Shown: piece by piece, positions 1 through 11,542 of the stretch
Layout: every line of letters starts with the position of its first letter
Position numbering within the stretch: the first letter of the stretch is position 1
Assembly (NCBI GenBank): GCA_029204225.1
Contig: MU835346.1
Location: 1-39,846, forward strand
Origin: Diphasiastrum complanatum
Taxonomy: Eukaryota; Streptophyta; Lycopodiopsida; Lycopodiales; Lycopodiaceae
Direction: 5' to 3'
DNA length: 39,846 bases
Position numbers and translations under genes: made by a program
The notes under the pieces: generated by a model
Seen by the model: the letters and a program-made list of their open reading frames with translations, nothing else
The model's database searches: none
What the model was told of the DNA's origin: nothing

Positions 1-308
1 AAAGTGTTTTTAGATTCATATATTTTTTTGAAGAGATTCCCATGCTTCTTGAGCTGAGGGTACAAACACCTACCTCCTTAAGAAGCTCATTTGCTACATT
101 CATTTTTATGCAATGGAGGGCAATCTTGCACCTCTTCTTGTATCTTGTAGCTTCTTCAGGGTGTGAATAGGCTCATCCTCTTCACCACTCCAATATCCAT
201 GGAGTATTGTAAAACAAGAATTGATTCCATTATTAGCTTCCAAATAGAATAATTAGAAGCATTCAATCTATCATTTGGATCCAAGAGATATGCATTTATG
301 GAAGCCAT
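1..308 (-). pseudogene. copia gag N-terminal fragment (element A)
   Basis: Reading the minus strand from an ATG at 308, the first residues are MASINAYLLDPNDRLNASNY followed by SIW, the typical start of a plant Ty1/copia Gag, which would package element RNA into particles. A frameshift roughly 40-50 codons in moves the homology to another frame. There YKKRCK..ALHCIK.NVANELLKEVG and a later IYES-like segment continue to the window edge. The protein is therefore broken, and the rest lies outside the window. The same gag family appears in plus orientation at 2555-3925, with near-identical wording around RYKKRCK and ANELLKEVG. It sits directly downstream of the leader and primer site at 1016-1028, so this is the real 5' end of a minus-strand element. 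Confidence 0.8.
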
Positions 309-1015
309 CTCTGTCTAATCACGAGCTTGATAAAATGGATGCAAAATAGAAATGATTGAAAGACTAGCTATTCCACTACCTAGGGAGTTGATAATGCTCA
401 AAACTTGATTCCTCTTTAAGATCCTACTTGATCTTAAGCCAAATCAGATCTATGTAAGACAACAAGAATGGAAACTAGCTTGGATTCACCTAAACGCACA
501 TAAATTCCTCTTCAAATCATCCCTACAAGGTCTAGTTAAATCACTATGCAATAATAAATCCAAACTATTCTCCAAAACAAGCAAAAATTGAACACAATCT
601 TAGCTAGATTGCATTCTATGATGAGTACTTGTCAAAACCTTTGGGCTGACACCAAAATTGACTTTTAATGACCTCAATAAGTCTAAGAAAGACCTATACT
701 ACAACACCAAAAATGATGATCTACTTTCTATTGAATGATTGAAAACTATTCTTTGTGATTGACTCCACAAATCGAGTAGTATAAAAAAGAAGAAAGCACA
801 AAATACTTGTTATTTTGATCCAATTGATAAGAGATGACCTGAACTAGGATTTTGAAGCTGAAAAGCCTATAAATAAAAAACCATTAGAACCTTCTTCACT
901 CAAATTGATCAAAGATTGAAGGTACAAATCATTGATTGTGTCTAGATAGCAATCAATGCTTGAATTGCATCAAAATCTATGATTCTGGCATGAAATATAG
1001 CTGATTTCTTGGAAT
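309..1015 (-). other. untranslated leader of element A
   Basis: This 0.7-kb stretch lies between the gag ATG and the primer-binding site and has no sustained reading frame. Leaders of comparable length (0.6-0.9 kb) occur in Elements 1, 2 and 3, so a long leader is normal for these families. No splice or internal promoter signal is convincing. Confidence 0.55.
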
Positions 1016-1028
1016 GGCTCTGATACCA
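1016..1028 (-). promoter_or_regulatory. primer-binding site, element A
   Basis: The plus strand reads ggctctgatacca, so the minus strand reads TGGTATCAGAGCC, the complement of the 3' end of plant initiator Met-tRNA used to prime minus-strand cDNA. It directly abuts a TG dinucleotide that opens the adjacent LTR. Confidence 0.9.
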
Positions 1029-1379
1029 TGTTAAAAATACAGCAAAATAATCCCAATTGATCCTAGAAATGATGGAGAAAGCACCTACTTAGTATCCAAT
1101 CAAGATCTCATAGCTAGATTACTAATCAATGCATTGATTTCTAGCTTATCTTGGCTTGAACTCCACAAATTGGCTCCAAAATCAAGCTAAACTCTTCACA
1201 CGTGTGAGTGTACAACCTGATGCTGCCTGTGTACTCTACCTGCACCTTCAAACTCATCTAATGATTACAAAAATCCATATGGCAGTAGCAATTATCATTC
1301 AAAAGATAGAGAAAAACTAGTCATGAAGGAAGATTGTTTTTTAAATCTAAGATAGCATTGACAACAACAAAAATTTGCA
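1029..1379 (-). repeat. 5' LTR of element A (outer end uncertain)
   Basis: The LTR begins (plus-strand view) TGTTAAAAATACAGC next to the primer site. A possible outer end is TTTGCA at 1374-1379. No second LTR copy or target duplication is visible, so the outer boundary is a guess. If it is right, the LTR is about 351 bp, shorter than the 614-820 bp LTRs elsewhere in the window. It carries CACACGTGTG at 1197-1206, about 172 bp from the inner end. The G/C run just outside (cccccctc, 1384-1391) could be a polypurine tract on the minus strand, which would suggest that another internal region once adjoined it. Confidence 0.5.
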
Positions 1380-1504
1380 CCATCCCCCCTCACTAAGTTT
1401 GAATTTTTTTAAGCAATCTATCACACTTGTTACTATACTTGGTTGTCCGAGTTACAATTCGTGTAGCCTACATGGCAATCCTTATAGGGCCCTTTTCAAA
1501 CTAA

Positions 1505-2030
1505 AATTTTCTCTAATGCAAAGACAAGCATAAAGAAAGGAACAAGAAGCAACGCCAACACTTCTCTAAGGACAAAGCAAAAGACAAAGATGAAGAGGAG
1601 GATGATTCCTCTCAAAATTCTACTTCAAAGATGAAGAAAAAGATTATTAAGTGCTTCTTTGTGGCAAAAAAGGCCATTATGCCACCATTTGTTTCAAGAA
1701 GAAGAACCAATTCAAGCAAGCCAACATCTCTAATAAGAAAAACGACTTTATTGCAACTAATGGAGAAGGCTCTCTTATGGCATCAAGCTTCTCCTCTTCC
1801 ACCTTAAAAAAAGATGACTCTTGGTATATTGATAGTGGAGCATCATCATATGTGTAGCTCCAAGGATTCCTTCTAATCTATTATGCCTTATAAAGGAATC
1901 AGGAAGTCCATATATATTGCAAGTGATCAAGAGTGCAAAATTGAAGTAGAGACTATTCCCTTGAAGCTTGCATCTACCAAAATCCTATCTCTTCACAAAG
2001 TTCTTTTTGTTCCCAAGCTTACAAAGTACT
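1505..2030 (+). pseudogene. copia gag-protease fragment (Element 2 family)
   Basis: This is a short plus-strand piece of copia polyprotein. It begins in the basic C-terminal part of Gag (KDKHK-like), passes a CCHC zinc knuckle (GKKGHYATICFKKKNQFKQA) and the retropepsin active site (WYIDSGASS), and ends within VPKLTK of the protease/pre-integrase region. The wording matches the minus-strand polyprotein of Element 2 (17650-19860) closely. It is broken by at least two small deletions: one base is missing just before the knuckle's second cysteine (about 1650), and two bases are missing after IDSGASS (about 1850), giving an early stop. Both ends are abrupt, with no LTR, so it is a truncated insertion or rearranged piece. 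Confidence 0.85.
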
Positions 2031-2554
2031 AGATTTGACACATCAACAGCCTTGGCAAGCCTCCCAACTCTCTATAAAAAGTGTAGTGCACCCTCCCACC
2101 ATTCCCTATTTTCCATTATAGATATATAGTTTGCTTGTCTTTTTTTTGCTTGTGTGTGTTGTGAAAAATATGAACCTCATCCATGAACGTACAATGTGTA
2201 TTCATGGTATCATAGATACATGCAACAACATCAATGTTATTCGTCATGTTGATAGGCCTAATTATATTGTAAAATTTGTCTTTTCATTTACTTTAAGCTA
2301 ATTTCATATGTGCACTCTACTTATGGGTAATAGCCAAGTGTTGTTTGGGCTCCAATGACTTTTGGCTATTGGCTTTCCATCTTCTATGATTGTTTTCTTT
2401 TGGCTTTCCATTACTAGTGTCCCTTGGCTTTTCATTACTAGAAACTTGAGAGTCACTACTTTTTGTATAGGAGAGGATTTTTTTTCTCACACTATTTAGT
2501 AGCCTTAATATTCTTTTTATCATTGATTTGTTATAGAGTTGGAGGCCTTCCTCT
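2031..2554. other. unassigned spacer
   Basis: No coding or repeat signature is convincing. There are short T-rich tracts and internally repetitive text near 2340-2440 built on ttggctttcca. A TGGTATCA core at 2208 resembles a copia primer site but matches poorly after the first eight bases. Confidence 0.4.
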
Positions 2555-3925
2555 ATTAGTGTTGAATTCTTTTCTATTATATGCTACAAAATACAAGAAG
2601 AGGTGCAAGGTTGCCCTCCATTGTATAAAATTGAATGTAGCTAATGAGCTTCTTAAGGAGGTAGGTGCTTGCACCTTGACTCAAAAAGCATGGGAAACTC
2701 TTCAAAACATATATGAATCCAAGGATACTTCAAGGTTGCTATCCTTGAAGAATCAAATCCTTCAATGTTTTGAAGCTAAAGGAGAGAGTGGACATTCATA
2801 TGTGTTGAGAGTTAAGGACTCAAACAAGGAGCTTGCTTACATAGGAGATTCCATTAAGTGAACTTGTTCAACTAATCTTGATTGGTGTAAGTGTGGATTT
2901 TGCTAACTTGGTCCAAGGCTATGTAATTATGGGCAAGTTTCCCTCACTTGAAGATCTCCAAGGAGTCCTCATGGCCGAGGAGAGTAGCAGAACCCACATC
3001 AAGTCAAGGATGGAGAAGCTCTCCCTCAATGATGGAGATGACAAGGATCTTTTCACCAAGAGCAAGCAAATCAAAAGGCAAAGGTGCTGCATTCAAGAAG
3101 AACCAAGTCAAAGGTGAAGGTCAAGAAAGATCTTCAAGTCCAAGCCCAAGCAAGCCAAAGAAAGATAAGTCAAAGATCAAATGCTAATTTTGTGGCAAGA
3201 TGGGGCACTATGCCTTGGAGTGCTTCAAGAAGAAGCAAGCTCAAAGTCAAGCAAACCTAGGCCAAGAGGAAGAGGAGAGCTCTCATGAAGATTCACTCAT
3301 GATGTCAAGTTTCTCATCTTCAAGCATAAGAGGTTATTGTTTTGGTGGATAGACAGAGGGGCTAGCTCCAAAATGACAAGTAAGAGGGAGTATTTTTCCA
3401 CCTTATCTACCTATGATGGACCTATCAAGTCAACTTTTATAGGAAATGATTATGCTTGTATGGTGGAAGGCATAGGATCCATACCTTTATGCTTGGGATT
3501 TTCAAGGAAGATCAAGATTGATGGAGTAATTTACATTTCTCGCATCACTAAGAACTTGCTTAGTGTAGGACAATGGTTTTATTGTGGAGTACCCCAAAAA
3601 TACATGTAACATCAAAAAGGATGGCAAGATCATTGTTAGAGGCATAAGGTTCGGAAGATTGTTCAAGCTAGATGCCTATGTTGATGCTAATGTTGTGATG
3701 CTAGCTGAGGAGACCAAGCTATCCAACCATGTTCTATGGCACAAAAGAATTGGCCACATCAACTCAGATTCCATGGAGGTCATGTGCATGGAGGAGCTTG
3801 CTTTAGGACTTCCAAGTTCCTTGGAAAAAGAAGAGAAAGTGTATGAAGCATGTGCTCTCTCAAAAGCACATAAAAATCCCTTCTCAAGTTCCATCACAAA
3901 GAATCAAATTCTTTTAAGCAAAAAT
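2555..3925 (+). pseudogene. copia gag-protease-pre-integrase fragment
   Basis: This is a decayed plus-strand polyprotein of the element A gag family. In order it shows a UBN2-type Gag segment (YKKRCKVALHCIKLNVANEL, then SLKNQILQCF and YVLRVKDSNKELAYIGDS), a frameshift near 2860, a basic linker and a CCHC knuckle (FCGKMGHYALEC). The first knuckle cysteine is followed by an in-frame TAA at 3185-3187. A retropepsin site follows, reading WWIDRGASS instead of DSGASS (3352-3360), and then a GAG_pre-integrase domain with LWHKRIGHIN and a CX2C-like remnant (VYEACALSKAHKNPF). It ends abruptly near 3925 without integrase core, RT or LTR. The Gag N-terminus is also missing. It cannot encode working proteins. 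Confidence 0.85.
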
Positions 3926-6529
3926 TCTATTAGCTTATATAATTGCAGTTTTGAATTTTGTTAATATGTCAATTTGTATTCTACAAGAATTTGTCCAAAA
4001 AAGCGATAATAGTATTTCATGTTTGTCTTATTTATGATCAAAACATTGCTCCAAAATTTATAAACAAAAAGCAACATGACTTTTAGATATTCTAGTGTCA
4101 TTCATAACAGACACAATGTCATATTTAAAGTTCCTTAGTTGTTATAACATGTGACAACTGTATTTGTTTTTTTTTTTTTCTCATTTATAGTATTCAAAGA
4201 GACAAATAAGTAAGCTTTTGAATAGATTTGGAATGATATTCAATAACAATGTGATGCTACATTTACTAACAAAATCAGAAATATCACATGAGAACTAAGC
4301 TTGTTCATTTAAAAAATTTTGTTCTAAAATTTGTATCACTGCTCTTTGTGATTGTTTGCATCTTTAAAATATTTCACTCATAACCATGTGCTTTTAAAGA
4401 TTTAGGTTTCTCTTTTAACTTAACAAAATATGATCATTCCAAAATTGATATTACTTAGATTGGTTAGTTGAGATTGATTAGACACATTTCATGTGCACAT
4501 TGAAATAATATACTCATACCAATTGTCATTACTAATCTCAAAGCCATCATAAATTATGACTAAATCAAAAAAATTCAAAAAAAAATATAAGTACAGTGTG
4601 TTATTGGGATTTTTGAATTTAATTTTATTCTAACTTTGTTATAGAAAAACTAGTAATTCATCTTTGGAACTTTAGAATTTTTTTCTTTTACAGTTGTGAA
4701 GATATTATTAGAAAATCTATATACATGGTTAGTTTGATAACTATATTCATGCACCTCTTGCTAGTTATCTCATAACTAGGTTGTAAAGATTATGTTCATA
4801 ACTTTAAATGTACATACAATGTCTTGATTTTTAGTTACAATAAGATCACATCTTAGATTTCTATAAGATACACCATGCATAAGATTTAAGAGCTAATAAC
4901 AAGTTTCATTCTATATACAAAGTCATAATACCCAATGCCTACTAAATATTTATATCAAATGATAACATTATTTTTCAGAGTGTATACAAATATTGATTGA
5001 CATAAATATGATATTCATGTTTTTTCTTGAATATGATTTAGAGATCTTGAGAGTTGATATGATATCAAGCACATGTATACTCTACTTGTGTTATCGTATA
5101 ATAGTTATTTGTATTTGGTAGATATATAATTGGCATTAAACACTTTTATTTCACAATTTTTTGATTAAACCATTATGGAATATCATGGTTTTGCATGGTT
5201 TGATGCGCCATATCTAAACTAAAAGATAAAATTCAACGATTTCAAACAAACATGCAGTGAACACACACATGTAGAAAATAAAATACCTTGAATTCAAAAT
5301 TATATTCATCAATATTGAAATGTCAACGACTAAAAGGTCTTGAAAATACAATACAAAATTTTTGCCATTAATAAATTAGAATCAATAATCTACGATAAGA
5401 AGAAATATTATAATTTCTTTTGACCTTGAAGTTTATAATCCACCATAGTAGCTATTATGTGTGATAGTAGATCTTCACATTCTATTCATTTCTTTCACGT
5501 TGTGGCAATAAGTGATAAAATGAGAATATCAAAAAGTCCAAAATAGCGTTATTGACCTTAGGCTAATGCTAAAATATGAAAAACATGTTTTTGTATGATA
5601 ACAATTAAAAATTGTACCAAACTAGATTGACATATATATTTCTCTTAAGCTATTTATAAATGTATATGAATTTCACCTAGAATGTAATTTACTATTTTAC
5701 TCTCATAAGGTATACAATAAAGTGTCATAAGTCAAATCTAAAAATAAAAGATTTCTTTGATGTTGTTATCTTCAATATCAATATACTTTTATTTTTTCAT
5801 TTATTTCTATACTAAATTTGTAAAAATAATTATTAAAGTTTTTTATGATACAATTTTAAGGATTAACATTTTGATGTGCTATATTACAATGTGAAATGCA
5901 TCATTCCAAGCTTTGGTTTTTGAGAAAGAGACTAATTTTTTAAGATTCAATAACTCAATATTTAAAAGTCAGTTTATTCTATATAAAAAATTTGTAAACT
6001 AGATGATTTTAGATAAAAGTGATATTATTTGTTATGTAACATTTCAAAAAGTTGATTAAGTCATGAGACTCATAAACAAGGTTTTTCACATAACAAAAAA
6101 TAAGTACTTTTAGGTTATTTTGTTTATTCTTTTATGTCGATAGTTATTGTTTAACCAAGACAAAAAAATTGGATAAAAAATACTCACAAAATTGAATTTT
6201 GATAATACAGTATTATAAACTTTTAAAATTAGACTCTTACTTGGACTTACAAAAGTACTACCTTGCCTCTCGTATTCACTCCTCTCATTTTTTCTCCACT
6301 CATGAGTAAGCCCCTCACCTTTTTCTCTACATGTGTGAACACTCTTATTTTCTTGAACCACACTTATTTCCCCCTTAATATTGCCATTACATGCTATAAA
6401 AAGAAATTTTATAAGCCTCACCTCATCCTAGATAAAGCTTCTAGTGAAGTGTGTACATGATAAATTCTAGCAAAGTCACTCAAAAAACTTACACTCAATT
6501 TTCTTTCAAACAATGAAACATGTGATCAA
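3926..6529. other. AT-rich region, nothing recognised
   Basis: About 2.6 kb of strongly AT-rich sequence with many homopolymer runs and no sustained reading frame on either strand. Short open stretches at 6110-6460 overlap on both strands and show no motif. I see no LTR ends, terminal inverted repeats or tandem arrays. It may be very old retroelement sequence or ordinary intergenic DNA. Confidence 0.5.
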
Positions 6530-6863
6530 ATGCCATCTAAGGCCTCACTTGACAACCTATTCTCAACAATCTTAGCAAAATCAATAGCCTCACCAACATA
6601 AGACAAATGTACAAACACAAAGCTTGTTCTACATTTTCTCTTATCCACCCCATCTAAAAGTAATATTGGGGTTGGGAGTTGGTGTTCATATGTGCTACAT
6701 ATGTTGAGAAACTTGTTGCAAACACGATCACCACCATTGTTAAATACTTGAGTCTTGATGCTTTATCTTTTCAAAATCTTTTTGATGAAGATTCTTTCTT
6801 CATAATTACGTACCAAAGATGTATAATGACATAATAAGGAAGCTAATATAGATCTTTCAACTT
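6530..6863 (-). pseudogene. old copia integrase fragment (host of Element 1)
   Basis: Reading the minus strand leftward from Element 1 gives a degraded copia integrase core. It shows an NNGGDRVCNKFLNICSTY segment, corresponding to the usual SDNGGEY..NKF around the second catalytic Asp, which is Asn here. It is followed by GVDKRKCRT, like the GVAERKNRT block, and then VGEAIDFAKIVENRLSSEAL, like the EA...A.Y..NRL segment that follows. At least one stop interrupts it. The gag part of what is probably the same element lies on the far side of Element 1 (13391-13595, same strand). Element 1 therefore appears to have landed inside this older copy. Confidence 0.65.
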
Positions 6864-6868
6864 CTTTA
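6864..6868. repeat. target-site duplication, left (Element 1)
   Basis: CTTTA immediately precedes the TG of the left LTR and is repeated exactly after the right LTR at 12865-12869, the 5-bp duplication expected of a copia integrase. Confidence 0.9.
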
Positions 6869-7559
6869 TGTGAAAAGTACAGTACTAAGGACCATAAATG
6901 GATCTTTGAATGATCCACAAGGTGATTGTATGCTTGTTAAACAATCTATCAGAAACTAGTCATCAGAAAACAAGATCTAGTTTAGCAGCTTGATAGGAAA
7001 CAAGTAGAGACAATCAAAGCATTGATCAAATAGTCTAATACAACTCCACACGTGTGGAAATAAGGCTGTAGTACGGCATGTAGACAGTGTTTACAAAGTG
7101 CCAAAGCTGGGTTTCATTGGAAAAATAGAGTAATCACCATACAATGAGAGGAAACTCGAGTTTCTCCTTGAGGCTCCAAAAAGTTTCTATCTTCTCACTA
7201 TGGAGAATGGAAATACATAGTAAAACACACTTCCTTTGCAAAGTTAGGTGAAAATCCAGCATGTAATAAGGAAGTAGACTCCACTTTCTTGCCCTAATAT
7301 GAAAACCCTAGCCTAGATCCAAGAGTCATGCTTGGTAGGTGCATGGTAGGTACAAATCTCATCATAAATTATGGTCTAGATCCTACAAAGTAGGAATCAC
7401 TACCAAATAGACACAACTACTCCTCTTGACTCGTGGTAACCTAATTTAGGTGTGTATGTACAAGTGGCACTTTGGCCATTCAAGTAACCACCAAACAATA
7501 TTGACAAAATGTACAATATTCTACATGGCTAGATTTGCCAATGTAGGCAATTTTTCACA
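6869..7559 (-). repeat. 3' LTR of Element 1
   Basis: 691 bp, opening TGTGAAAAGTACAG and closing TTTTTCACA in plus-strand view, with short inverted termini TGTGAAAA/TTTTCACA. It carries CACACGTGTG at 7047-7056, centred about 182 bp from the end that is 3' in element orientation. The outer part holds a short hairpin (TTTGCC..GGCAA at about 7535-7551). No clear TATA box stands out. Confidence 0.95.
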
Positions 7560-8303
7560 CTCCTCCTCAAATCTAGCCTTGGAGATCACAATGCTTTTAT
7601 CAATAACTCCAATTGAAGATTTAAGCTTGACAAATGAATCTTTAGGTAAAGGTTTAGTAAACAAATCATCCAAGCAACTTGATGATGGCACGTGTTGGAG
7701 CTTGATCTCTTTAGCTTGCACTTTTTCCCTCACGAAATGATGAGCAATTTCGATGTGTTTGCTCCTTGCATGGAATGTAGGATTAGTTGCAAGTGATTGG
7801 GCTGATTGGTTGTCACAATAGATGATAGGGATCTCCTCCTCCATGACATGAAGCTCCACCAATAGCCTTTTGAGCCACAAGACCTCCTTGCATGTTGATG
7901 TCAAAGCCTTGTATTCGGATTTTGTGGAAGATAGGGAGATGATATCTTGCTTTTTGGAAAGCCATGATACTACTCCATCACATAGAAAGGTGGCAAAGGC
8001 ACTTGTTGATCTTCTATCCACTTTGTCACCTGCAAAATCTGAGTCACTATAGGCTCTTAAGCCAAGATTAGTTCCTCTATACAAAATACCAAAATTCTTA
8101 GTGAATGAAATGTATCTAAGAACTCTTTTGGCCATCTTCCAATGTGAAACTAGAGGACTTTGCATGAATTGGCTTAACTTTCCAACACTATAACTAAGAT
8201 CAGGTCTAGTTATAGTTAAATAGATCAAGGAGCCAATAAGCCTTCTATATAATGTGATGTCCTCAAAGGATGCTTCATCACAACCAATAGATGCTTTTAC
8301 ATG
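7521..8303 (-). pseudogene. Element 1 RT C-terminus and RNase H
   Basis: After a TAA at 8304-8306 the frame continues with ITRPDLSYSVGKLSQFMQ (RT connection region) and then RNase H. Recognisable RNase H features are AYSDSDFAGD, the LSSTKSEYKAL segment with its Glu, YCDNQSAQSLA and the HIEIAHHFVREK block, then DLFTKPLP near the end. The fold would degrade the RNA strand of the RNA-DNA hybrid. The frame does not stop before the polypurine tract. It runs through it (FEEEC) and 39 bases into the LTR, ending at 7521. Element 3 shows the same read-through, so this is a family trait and not a lost stop in one copy. Confidence 0.9.
7560..7568 (-). promoter_or_regulatory. polypurine tract, Element 1
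   Basis: The plus strand reads ctcctcctc directly inside the left LTR, so the minus strand reads GAGGAGGAG, the primer for plus-strand cDNA. In this family the tract is also coding: the RNase H frame reads EEE through it. Confidence 0.85.
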
Positions 8304-9062
8304 TTACTCCATTGGTGTCTCAATGCCTTTACAATTCTTCATTCCAAATCTATCTAGGATGGATGTAGCATATTTAGATTGACAAATGAAGCTAAAATCA
8401 CATCCTCTAATAACCTCTATTCCAAGAATGAAGCTCAATAGGCCGAGATCTACCATCTTAAACTCTTTTGCTAAAGCAATTTTTACATCTCTAATTCCAT
8501 CTAGATCACGACCACTCAAGATAATGTCATCTACATACAAAACAAGAATAATGATCATGCCATCATGAAAACTTATATACAATGATGGATCATAGGCACT
8601 CATTAGAAAATTGATGGAAATGAGAAAAGAGTTTAGCCTAGAGTACCATGCTCTAGGTGCTTGCTTGAGCCCATAAAGGCTCTTCTTCAAAAAACACACC
8701 TTTCCTTCATGCTTTGCCTTGATGAAGCCCTCGGGTTGCCTCATGTAGATCTCTTCCTCCAAATAACCATTGAGGAATGCATTTGTGAAGTCAAGTTGGA
8801 ATAGCTCCCAATTGAAGGTTGTAGCAAGACTAATGATCAACCTGATAGTAACAAGTTTAGCCACAGGAGCAAAAGTCTCATCATAGTCAATGCCTTTGGT
8901 TTGTAAAAAACCTTTGGCAACAAGCCTAGCTTTATGCTTGCTTATTGATCCATCTTGATTATACTTCAATCTAAACACCCACTTGCAATCAAGAGGTTTC
9001 TTCCCTTGAGGAAGATCCACAAGATCCCAAGTATGATTCTCAATAAGAGCATCATACTCTAC
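8304..9062 (-). pseudogene. Element 1 reverse transcriptase
   Basis: This is a copia-type RT domain. After a VEYDAL..HTWDLVDLPQGKK entry it shows CKWVFRLKYNQDGSI.KHKAR, ETFAPVAKLVTIR, QLDFTNAFLNGYLEEEIYM, SLYGLKQAPRAWY and the catalytic YVDD (LYVDDIILSGRD). All sequence blocks needed for polymerase activity are visible. The segment is bounded by two in-frame TAA codons: 9063-9065 just upstream, where a Lys codon would be expected, and 8304-8306, where the family pattern TPMEQ suggests a CAA to TAA change. It would copy element RNA into DNA within the particle if the frame were open. Confidence 0.93.
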
Positions 9063-9937
9063 TTACATAGCATCCATCCAACTTTTAGACTTACAAGCAT
9101 CTTCATAGCATGTTGGCTCATCTAACATTGAAGTAAGAAAGGTGTAAGATGTGAAAGATGATGAGCCTTCCCTTTGATCACCTTGACCATCATAGGTGAG
9201 CCTCAATGGCTCGGATCTTGCCCTTGTAGATCTTCTTGGAGTTCTTGGAGTTCTTGGAGTTCTTGCATCTTGAGGTGGATCCTCAAGTTCTTCTTCACTT
9301 GGAAGCTCCTCCTCCATCCTAGCATGATCCTTGGCATCAAGATGATTAGTAGCATTATCATCCAAATCACAAGCATGTCCTTCATAAAAAATAACATCCC
9401 TACCCACTATCACCTTGCTAGTGATGGGATTGAAGACTCTATAGCCTTTGCTATTCTCACCATATCCCACAAAGATGCCTTTGATGGATGTTGCATCATC
9501 CTTCCTTCTCTTATCCGAGGATTGGTGTACATAGCAAGTGGATCCAAAAACGTTGAGATCTTTGAGATTGGGCTTCTCTCCAAATAGAGCTTCAAATGGT
9601 GTGATTCCTCCAATGGCTTGGTTTGGCAATCTATTGCACAAATAGTTAGCACAAGTTATTGCTTCACCCCAAAATGGTTTGGATAGAGAAGCATCTAGCC
9701 TTAAGGCCTTAGCACACTCACAAAGAGATCTATTTCTTCTCTCACTCACTGAGGGGTGTATGGACATGACAACTCCCTCTTTATGCCATTAGAAATACAA
9801 AAGTCAGTCAACTTATTGGAGACATATTCACCTCCATTATCACTCCTTAATACCTTAATCTTGGTACTAAGTTGATTTTCTACCAAAGTCTTGAACTTTA
9901 CAAAAGAATCAAACACCATTGATTTGCTAGACAAGAG
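9063..9937 (-). pseudogene. Element 1 integrase core and C-terminal part
   Basis: The segment continues from the TAA at 9938-9940 (the family pattern has Tyr there). It carries LRSDNGGEYVSNKL with the second catalytic Asp, then a small deletion near 9750 in the PYTPQQNG region. The deletion shifts the frame and removes residues just before the third catalytic residue, E of SERRNRSLCECAK. Downstream are FWGEAITCANYLCNRLPNQA, a GKKP-like KPNLKDLNVFGSTCYVH block, VGYGENSKGYRVFNP and a repetitive RTPRTPRTPRRSTR linker before RT. The integrase would insert cDNA into the chromosome. It is inactive here because of the frameshift and the terminal TAA at 9063. Confidence 0.9.
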
Positions 9938-11542
9938 TTACATCCAACAAAATCTAGAATAGTCATCAATGAAGATTACATAGTACTTGGCACCACCATT
10001 AGACTCATGTGAAAAACTATGAACATCCGAATGGATGAGTTCAAGAGGAGAGTTTGATCTTGATGTAGATCTTGAGAAGGGTAGCTTGTGAGCCTTTGAG
10101 AGGCTGCATGCTTCACATCTCTTCCCACACTTTGACAAATGCTTGGGGAGTCCAACTGCAAGCTCCTTTGTAGCCATAGATTCCATGGCTTTGTAGTTGG
10201 GGTGGCCCAACATTTTGTGCCACAGTTCCACCTTTGATAGCTCCACCTTTGCCAAGTTAACACTCTCCACTGCAATATTAGCATCAAGCTTAAACAATCT
10301 ACCTTGCTTAAAGCCTTTGGCTATACATTCATCATTTCTAAGGATGGAACAAACTCCATGCTTAAATTGTACATCTAGGCCATTATCCATTAACTGGCCA
10401 ACACTAAGCAAATTCTTGGTTAACTTAGGAACATAAAGAACATTATCTAGATTCATCCTTTTGGATGATCCCACATACAAGAGAATTGTTCCTATTCCAC
10501 TTATCTTACATTCTTGACTACTTGCAGTATAGATTGATCTATGTAAGTCATTATAAGAAAGTAAGGTGGAGAATATGTCCTTTTGATATGTCATGTGGGA
10601 ACTTGCCCCACTATCAATCCACCAAGAATCATTGGTGTTGCTCTTGGATGATGGTGGTTTGTTGGAAACCATCAAGGATGACTCTTCCGCCTCCTCTTCC
10701 TCCTGATGTGCAATGTTGCTTTGTTTTCTCTCTTGTGTCTTCTTCTTCTTGAGACATTCTGATGCAAAATGTCCTTTCTTTCCACAGAAAAAACATTTGT
10801 ACTTGGACTTGTCTTTGATCTTGCCCTTTGAGCTTGAAGCCTCATCCTCCTCCTTGGTCTCCTTGAAGTGCTTCTTCTTGCCATTGGTCTTCTTCTTGCT
10901 TTTGAATGAGAAATTAGCTTTCTCATTACCATCCTGCAGAGAAATAGCATTCATTCTTGCATTGGTATGCAACATCCTACACTCTTCAGCTACTAATACA
11001 CTGTGTAGCTTTTCAACAGTAGGCAAAGTGTCTTGGATTGCAAAGCTTTGTACCAAATTTGTAAAGCCACTACCTAGACCATTTAGGACAGTCTGAACAA
11101 GCTCACTATCTTGAATCTTCTCTCCAATGGAAGCTAACTCCCTATTAAGAGACTTGATTCTTAGCACATAATCTTGTGCATTCTCATCACTCCTCTTCAT
11201 GCTTTGTAGAATCTGATTCCTAAGCATGAGAACTCTCGAAGTGTTACTAGACTCATAGATAGATTTTAAAGATTCCCAAGCCTCTTTAGCACTCTTACAT
11301 GATGATACTTCCCTTAAAAGATCATTGCTTACATTCATCTTAATACAGTGAAGTGCAAGCCTAGACCTCTTCTTGTATCTCACTAATTCCTGTGCACCTA
11401 GAGGTTCATCTTCATCATCTATTAGAAACTCACAAAGATCCTGGAGCACCAGTAGTGACTCCATCCTCACTTTCCAAATAGCATAATTGGTAGAATTTAA
11501 CCTCTCACTAGCTTCTAGAAGGTAGGCTCCCACTGATCCCAT
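9938..11542 (-). pseudogene. Element 1 Gag, protease and pre-integrase (534 codons open)
   Basis: The ATG at 11542 opens MGSVGAYLLEASERLNSTNY, matching the Gag starts of the other elements, which fixes the start. The UBN2-like Gag domain spans about residues 1-200, and a lysine-rich linker leads to a CCHC knuckle at C250, C253, H258 and C263. The retropepsin active site DSG is at 310-312 (WWIDSGASSHM), with NLLSVGQL near 377-384. The integrase zinc-binding HHCC has H442, H447, C476 and C479, and the first catalytic Asp is D506 (IHSDVH). The frame ends in a TAA where Tyr is expected (9938-9940). Gag would assemble the particle and protease would cleave the polyprotein. Confidence 0.95.

Noticed and set aside
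2205-2225. Possible copia primer site (tggtatcatagata) before the plus-strand gag fragment
   Set aside because: It matches only the first eight bases, has no LTR terminus beside it, and the gag fragment downstream lacks its N-terminus.
6110-6460. Possible small gene with overlapping frames on both strands
   Set aside because: The composition is AT-driven, there is no motif, and it lies in an otherwise featureless region.
9174-9587. Plus-strand open frame of 137 codons within Element 1
   Set aside because: It is antisense to a well-supported integrase/linker region and has no motif of its own. Similar antisense frames in other elements were dropped for the same reason.
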